A stretch of 64,000 bases of DNA, taken from NCBI RefSeq assembly GCF_009455685.1, contig NZ_QPES01000001.1, positions 2,914,001 through 2,978,000 on the forward strand. The letters run 5' to 3'. Origin of the DNA: Paraburkholderia hayleyella (GTDB taxonomy: Bacteria > Pseudomonadota > Gammaproteobacteria > Burkholderiales > Burkholderiaceae). Positions 60,213-64,000 of this stretch are shown here, one piece after another; position 1 is the stretch's first letter; each line of letters opens with the position of its first letter. Below the pieces are notes generated by a model. It was given only the letters and a program-made list of their open reading frames with translations, searched no databases and was not told the DNA's origin. A program made the translations under genes and the position numbers.

Positions 60213-62225
60213 ATGAATCGTTACCCCCTCTGGAAATATGCCGTGATGCTGATGGCGTTAGTCATCGGCCTCGTGTTCACGCTGCCTAATTTCTTCGGCG
60301 AAGCACCGGCTGTGCAGGTGTCGAGCGGCAAAGCCACGATCAAACTCGATGCGGCCACGCTCACGCAGGTCGAAACCGCGCTCGCGGCAAGCCAGATCAA
60401 GCCGGATGCCATCGCTCTCGACAATGCGTCGGGCAACGCCACCATCCGCGTGCGCCTGGCTGATCCCGACACGCAACTGCATGCCAAAGACGTGCTGCAA
60501 AAAGCACTAAACACCGATCCGGCTGATCCCCAGTACATCGTTGCCCTGAACCTGCAAAGCGCCTCACCCGCCTGGCTAAGCGCGCTGCATGCATTACCGA
60601 TGTATCTCGGGCTCGACTTGCGTGGCGGCGTGCACTTCCTGCTGCAAGTCGACATGGCAGGCGCGCTCAACAAGAAACTCGATTCCGACGCCTCTGACGC
60701 CCGCACCCTGCTGCGCGACAAAAATATCCGCGACGGCGGCGTCAACCGTGTGGGTCAAACCGTCGTCGTCAATTTCAGCGATGCCGATGCAGCCGAAGCC
60801 GCTCGCAAAGCGCTCGCCAGCGGCATCAACGAACTCACGTGGGAGACGCAGCCTGCTGCCAGCGGCGGCTTCCAGATCATCGGCAAGTTCACCCCCACCG
60901 TGCAAAAAGCGGTGCAGGACGCCGCGCTCAAGCAAAACATCACCACCTTGCATAACCGCGTAAACGAGCTCGGCGTGGCCGAACCCGTGATCCAGCAGCA
61001 AGGCGCAGACCGCATCGTGGTGGAGCTGCCCGGCGTGCAGGACACGGCCAAGGCCAAAGACATCATCGGCCGCACGGCCACGCTCGAAGCGCGCCTGGCG
61101 GACCCGCTCAACACCCATCCGAACCCGAACGACCCGGTGCCGCCGGGCGACGAGCTCTTCACCCAGGGCAACCAGACGCCCGTGCTGTTGCGCAAGCAGA
61201 TCATCTTTACGGGCGACCGCATCATCGACGCCTCGGCGGGCTTTGACGAGCATCAACGGCCATCGGTCAACATCCGGCTCGATTCAGCGGGCGGCCGCGC
61301 CATCCGCAGCGTCTCGCGCGACAACATCGGCAAGCCGATGGCGATGGTGCTGTTCGAAAAAGGCAAGGGCGAAGTGCTGACCGTGGCCACGATCCAGTCC
61401 GAGCTTGGCGACCGCTTCCAGATCACCGGACAGCCCTCGCCACAGGCCGCCGCCGATCTCGCGCTGCTGCTACGCGCCGGTTCGCTCGCCGCACCGATGG
61501 ACATCATCGAAGAGCGCACCATCGGCCCGAGCCTCGGCGCGGACAACATTCGCAAGGGCTTCGATTCCGTGGTGTACGGTTTCGTGGCCATCGCCGTGTT
61601 CATGATCGCGTACTACATGCTGTTTGGCCTGATCTCGATGATCGGGCTGTCGGTGAACCTGTTGCTGCTGGTCGCGGTGCTGTCGATGTTGCAGGCCACG
61701 CTGACGCTGCCCGGTATCGCCGCTATCGCGCTCGCGCTCGGCATGGCGATCGATGCCAACGTGCTGATCAATGAGCGCGTGCGCGAAGAACTGCGCGCCG
61801 GTGCGCCACCGCAACTGGCCATCCAGAACGGCTATGCCCATGCCTGGGCGACCATTCTCGATTCGAACGTGACCACGCTGATCGCTGGCCTCGCCCTGCT
61901 CGCATTCGGCTCCGGCCCCGTGCGCGGCTTCGCGGTGGTGCATTGCATCGGCATTCTGACGTCGATGTTTTCCGCCGTGTTTTTCTCGCGCGGGCTCGTG
62001 AACCTCTGGTACGGCGGCAAGAAAAAGCTCAAAACACTGGCGATTGGTCAAGTCTGGAAAGCCACTGAGACACCGGGCAGCGCCTCCGCGCTGCTGGAGC
62101 GCGAAGCAAGCCCCAGCGCCACGCCCGCCCGGGCAAACACTCAAGCAGGCACGCGCAGCGGCAAGCCCGTGGTGCGCCGCCGCGATCCGGGCAGCACGCC
62201 CGGCAAACCGGGTTCGCCCCGCTGA
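60213..62225 (+). CDS. secD: Protein translocase subunit SecD
   Basis: 670 residues. An N-terminal membrane helix (YAVMLMALVIGLVFTLPNFF) is followed by the large periplasmic P1 domain containing LDLRGGVHFLLQVDM, LHNRVNELGVAEPVIQQQGADRIVVELPGVQD and DPLNTHPNPNDPVPPG. The RND-type membrane bundle has GLALGMAIDANVLINERVREELR, with the conserved Asp used in proton-driven release of exported proteins. The C-terminus is a basic Pro/Arg-rich tail. It is followed 17 bases later by secF. Confidence 0.97.
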   Translation: MNRYPLWKYAVMLMALVIGLVFTLPNFFGEAPAVQVSSGKATIKLDAATLTQVETALAASQIKPDAIALDNASGNATIRVRLADPDTQLHAKDVLQKALNTDPADPQYIVALNLQSASPAWLSALHALPMYLGLDLRGGVHFLLQVDMAGALNKKLDSDASDARTLLRDKNIRDGGVNRVGQTVVVNFSDADAAEAARKALASGINELTWETQPAASGGFQIIGKFTPTVQKAVQDAALKQNITTLHNRVNELGVAEPVIQQQGADRIVVELPGVQDTAKAKDIIGRTATLEARLADPLNTHPNPNDPVPPGDELFTQGNQTPVLLRKQIIFTGDRIIDASAGFDEHQRPSVNIRLDSAGGRAIRSVSRDNIGKPMAMVLFEKGKGEVLTVATIQSELGDRFQITGQPSPQAAADLALLLRAGSLAAPMDIIEERTIGPSLGADNIRKGFDSVVYGFVAIAVFMIAYYMLFGLISMIGLSVNLLLLVAVLSMLQATLTLPGIAAIALALGMAIDANVLINERVREELRAGAPPQLAIQNGYAHAWATILDSNVTTLIAGLALLAFGSGPVRGFAVVHCIGILTSMFSAVFFSRGLVNLWYGGKKKLKTLAIGQVWKATETPGSASALLEREASPSATPARANTQAGTRSGKPVVRRRDPGSTPGKPGSPR

Positions 62226-62242
62226 ACCCCGGAGACTGAATC

Positions 62243-63193
62243 ATGGAATTTTTCCGCATTCGTAAAGACCTGCCGTTGATGCAGCGCGCGTTGCTGTTCA
62301 ACGCGATCTCGCTGCTGACGTTTGTCACTGCTGTGTTTTTTCTGCTGCATCGCGGCCTGCATCTTTCTGTCGAATTCACCGGTGGCACGGTCGTTGAAGT
62401 GCAGTATCCGCAAGCCGTGCCGCTGGAGCCCCTGCGCAATACGCTGGGCCAGCTCGGCTACGCCGATGCCCAGGTGCAGAATTTCGGCACCTCGCGTGAT
62501 GTGCTGATCCGCCTGCCGCTCAAATCCGGCCTCACCTCCGCACAGCAAAGCGAGCAGGTGATGAGCGCGCTGAAAACGCAAAACCAGGCGGCGCAACTGC
62601 AGCGCGTTGAATTCGTCGGGCCCCAGGTGGGCAAGGAACTCGCCACCGACGGCCTGATGGCGCTAGCCTGCGTGGTGATCGGCATCGTGATCTACCTGTC
62701 ATTTCGCTTCGAATGGAAATACGCGGTGGCCGGCATCATCGCCAACCTGCACGACGTCATCATCATTCTTGGCTTCTTCGCTTTTTTCCAGTGGGAATTT
62801 TCGCTCTCCGTGCTCGCCGCGGTGCTGGCGGTGCTGGGTTATTCCGTGAACGAATCGGTCGTGATTTTCGACCGGATCCGCGAAACCTTCCGCCGCGAAC
62901 GCAAGATGACCGTGATCGAAGTGATCAACCACGCGATCACCAGCACCATGTCACGCACGATCATCACGCACGGCTGTACGCAGATGATGGTGTTGTCGAT
63001 GTTCCTTTTCGGCGGCCCGACACTGCATTACTTCGCGCTGGCGCTGACGGTGGGCATCCTGTTCGGCATTTACTCGTCGGTGTTCGTCGCCGCGGCGCTG
63101 GCGATGTGGTTCGGCATCAAGCGCGAAGACCTCATCAAGGAAAAGAAAGAAAATCATGACCCGAACGACCCGAATGCGGGCGCTCAGGTTTAA
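62243..63193 (+). CDS. secF: Protein translocase subunit SecF
   Basis: 316 residues. The first helix (LLFNAISLLTFVTAVFFLL) leads to the FTGGTVVEVQYP periplasmic domain. Five further helices follow with VLAVLGYSVNESVVIFDRIRE and TRSMSRTIITHG-type STMSRTIITHGCTQMMVLSMF. SecF works with SecD to complete protein export using the proton gradient. Strong hairpin terminator follows. Confidence 0.97.
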   Translation: MEFFRIRKDLPLMQRALLFNAISLLTFVTAVFFLLHRGLHLSVEFTGGTVVEVQYPQAVPLEPLRNTLGQLGYADAQVQNFGTSRDVLIRLPLKSGLTSAQQSEQVMSALKTQNQAAQLQRVEFVGPQVGKELATDGLMALACVVIGIVIYLSFRFEWKYAVAGIIANLHDVIIILGFFAFFQWEFSLSVLAAVLAVLGYSVNESVVIFDRIRETFRRERKMTVIEVINHAITSTMSRTIITHGCTQMMVLSMFLFGGPTLHYFALALTVGILFGIYSSVFVAAALAMWFGIKREDLIKEKKENHDPNDPNAGAQV

Positions 63194-63264
63194 GCATCAC
63201 CAGACGCTAGCCATATTCGATGTCGATGTATTAGAGCCGGTACGCAGCAGCTAGCGCACAGAAA

Positions 63265-63305
63265 AAAGGCCGGGGTTCAGTTAAATGAACTGAACCCCGG
63301 CCTTT
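63265..63305. terminator. Bidirectional terminator between secF and the MFS gene
   Basis: An 18-bp perfect stem (63265-63282 with 63288-63305) has a five-base loop. The A run before it gives a T tract for the leftward MFS gene; a short T run follows for secF. Confidence 0.85.
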
Positions 63306-63378
63306 GACGTTTACCTGCTTGCTGCTTGCTGCCGGCAGCGTCTGTTTGCGTGCCCTCGGCGACACGGCCAACGCTTTC

Positions 63379-64000
63379 CTAACGAAAGCCCAGCTTGCGC
63401 CGCGCAGCAACCAGCGCGATCAGGCTAATGACAGCAGCGAACATCAGATAAAAGCTCGGCGCGACGCGCATCTCGGTTACGCGGATCAGCCACGCGATGA
63501 TGAACGGCCCGAATCCGCCAAAAATCGTCACGGCGATGTTATAGGCCAGCGACATCCCCGTCGTGCGAATCTGCACCGGGAAGATCTGCGACAGCAAGCC
63601 TGGCAGCGCCGCAAAATAACCGGTCATCAGAAAGCCAAAAACAATCTGCACGACGATCAGCGTGCCCACCGTGGGATGCGCGACCAGATACACGAACACC
63701 GGATAGACCAGCACCAGCAACAACAGCGCAGGCACCAGCATGATGCGCGTCGGGCCATAACGATCCGAGCCGTACCCCACTAGCGGTGAGAACAGCATCT
63801 GGATCACCCCGGTCAGCGCAATCGCGGCAAACGACACCGAAGGCGAGAGCCCAAGTTGCTTCACACCGTAGGTCGGCATGAAGAGCACGAGGTAGGTCGA
63901 CACCGTCCCCAGCACCACCACGCCAATCCCAATCAGCAACCGCAGCTTCTGGCTGGTGAAGGTATCGCGCAAAGGCGTCGTTGTCGTTTCAGCGGCGAGA
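63379..64000 (-). CDS. MFS transporter of the metabolite:H+ symporter type, 5' end outside window
   Basis: The visible part is the last 207 residues. It shows about six hydrophobic helices and SPLVGYGSDRYGPTRIMLVPA, the loop 8-9 copy of the MFS signature, then QIFPVQIRTTGMSLAYNIAVTIFGGFGPFIIAWLI, typical of MHS-family symporters such as KgtP, ShiA and ProP. It ends AARRKLGFR. These carry organic acids or osmolytes with protons; the substrate cannot be given. The frame is open to the right edge, so the start is missing. Confidence 0.85.
   Translation of the reverse strand, partial: LAAETTTTPLRDTFTSQKLRLLIGIGVVVLGTVSTYLVLFMPTYGVKQLGLSPSVSFAAIALTGVIQMLFSPLVGYGSDRYGPTRIMLVPALLLLVLVYPVFVYLVAHPTVGTLIVVQIVFGFLMTGYFAALPGLLSQIFPVQIRTTGMSLAYNIAVTIFGGFGPFIIAWLIRVTEMRVAPSFYLMFAAVISLIALVAARRKLGFR

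Overview
This is a GC-rich chromosomal segment of a betaproteobacterium, almost certainly a member of the Burkholderiaceae (Burkholderia / Paraburkholderia / Caballeronia group). The evidence is protein similarity recognised by eye and the gene neighbourhoods: grpE-thioredoxin-dnaK-dnaJ-pabBC, hemH-hrcA-nadK-recN-glnE-yhdP-nit-tldD-aroG, glcD-glcE-glcF, ubiA-dps-oxyR-recG and queA-tgt-yajC-secD-secF. No rRNA, tRNA, CRISPR array or complete insertion sequence was recognised.

Layout. Positions 1 to about 2.94 kb are accessory DNA: the 5' part of a primase (running off the left edge), an Xre regulator with palindromic operators, a SymE-like protein, and a C-terminal piece of a CDI/haemagglutinin-type exoprotein followed two bases later by a 40-residue membrane protein. 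This foreign material joins the core genome inside the last codons of an SbcC/YhaN-like ATPase. The rest is core genome: DNA repair and tRNA modification (SbcD-like nuclease, mutL, miaA), purM, hda, pcnB, folate and pantothenate genes (folK, panB, pabBC), the heat-shock chaperones, haem, NAD and nitrogen regulation genes (hemH, nadK, glnE), an outer-membrane AsmA-type giant (yhdP), tldD, the first shikimate enzyme (aroG), a damaged HigBA-type toxin-antitoxin pair, cobalamin adenosyltransferase, the glycolate oxidase cluster, yggS-proC, ubiA, dps, oxyR, recG, the queuosine genes, the Sec accessory proteins, and a partial MFS transporter at the right edge.

The most notable observation is a complete-looking transcription attenuator ahead of aroG. 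A 22-codon leader ORF at 40966-41034 carries seven consecutive aromatic codons (Phe, Tyr, Phe, Tyr, Phe, Phe, Trp). It is followed by four mutually exclusive pairing segments, the last two forming an intrinsic terminator with eight T residues. It would let a single DAHP synthase gene sense all three aromatic end products.

Two further points matter for the reader. Three reading frames (pabBC, the higB-like toxin, the higA-like antitoxin) are each broken by what looks like one missing base in a homopolymer run, so either the assembly undercalls homopolymers or these genes are really disrupted. Several small genes shorter than 60 codons are supported by their ribosome binding sites and context: the 40-residue protein at 2059-2181, a 53-residue Cys-rich membrane protein at 53012-53173, and a weaker candidate at 25102-25263.
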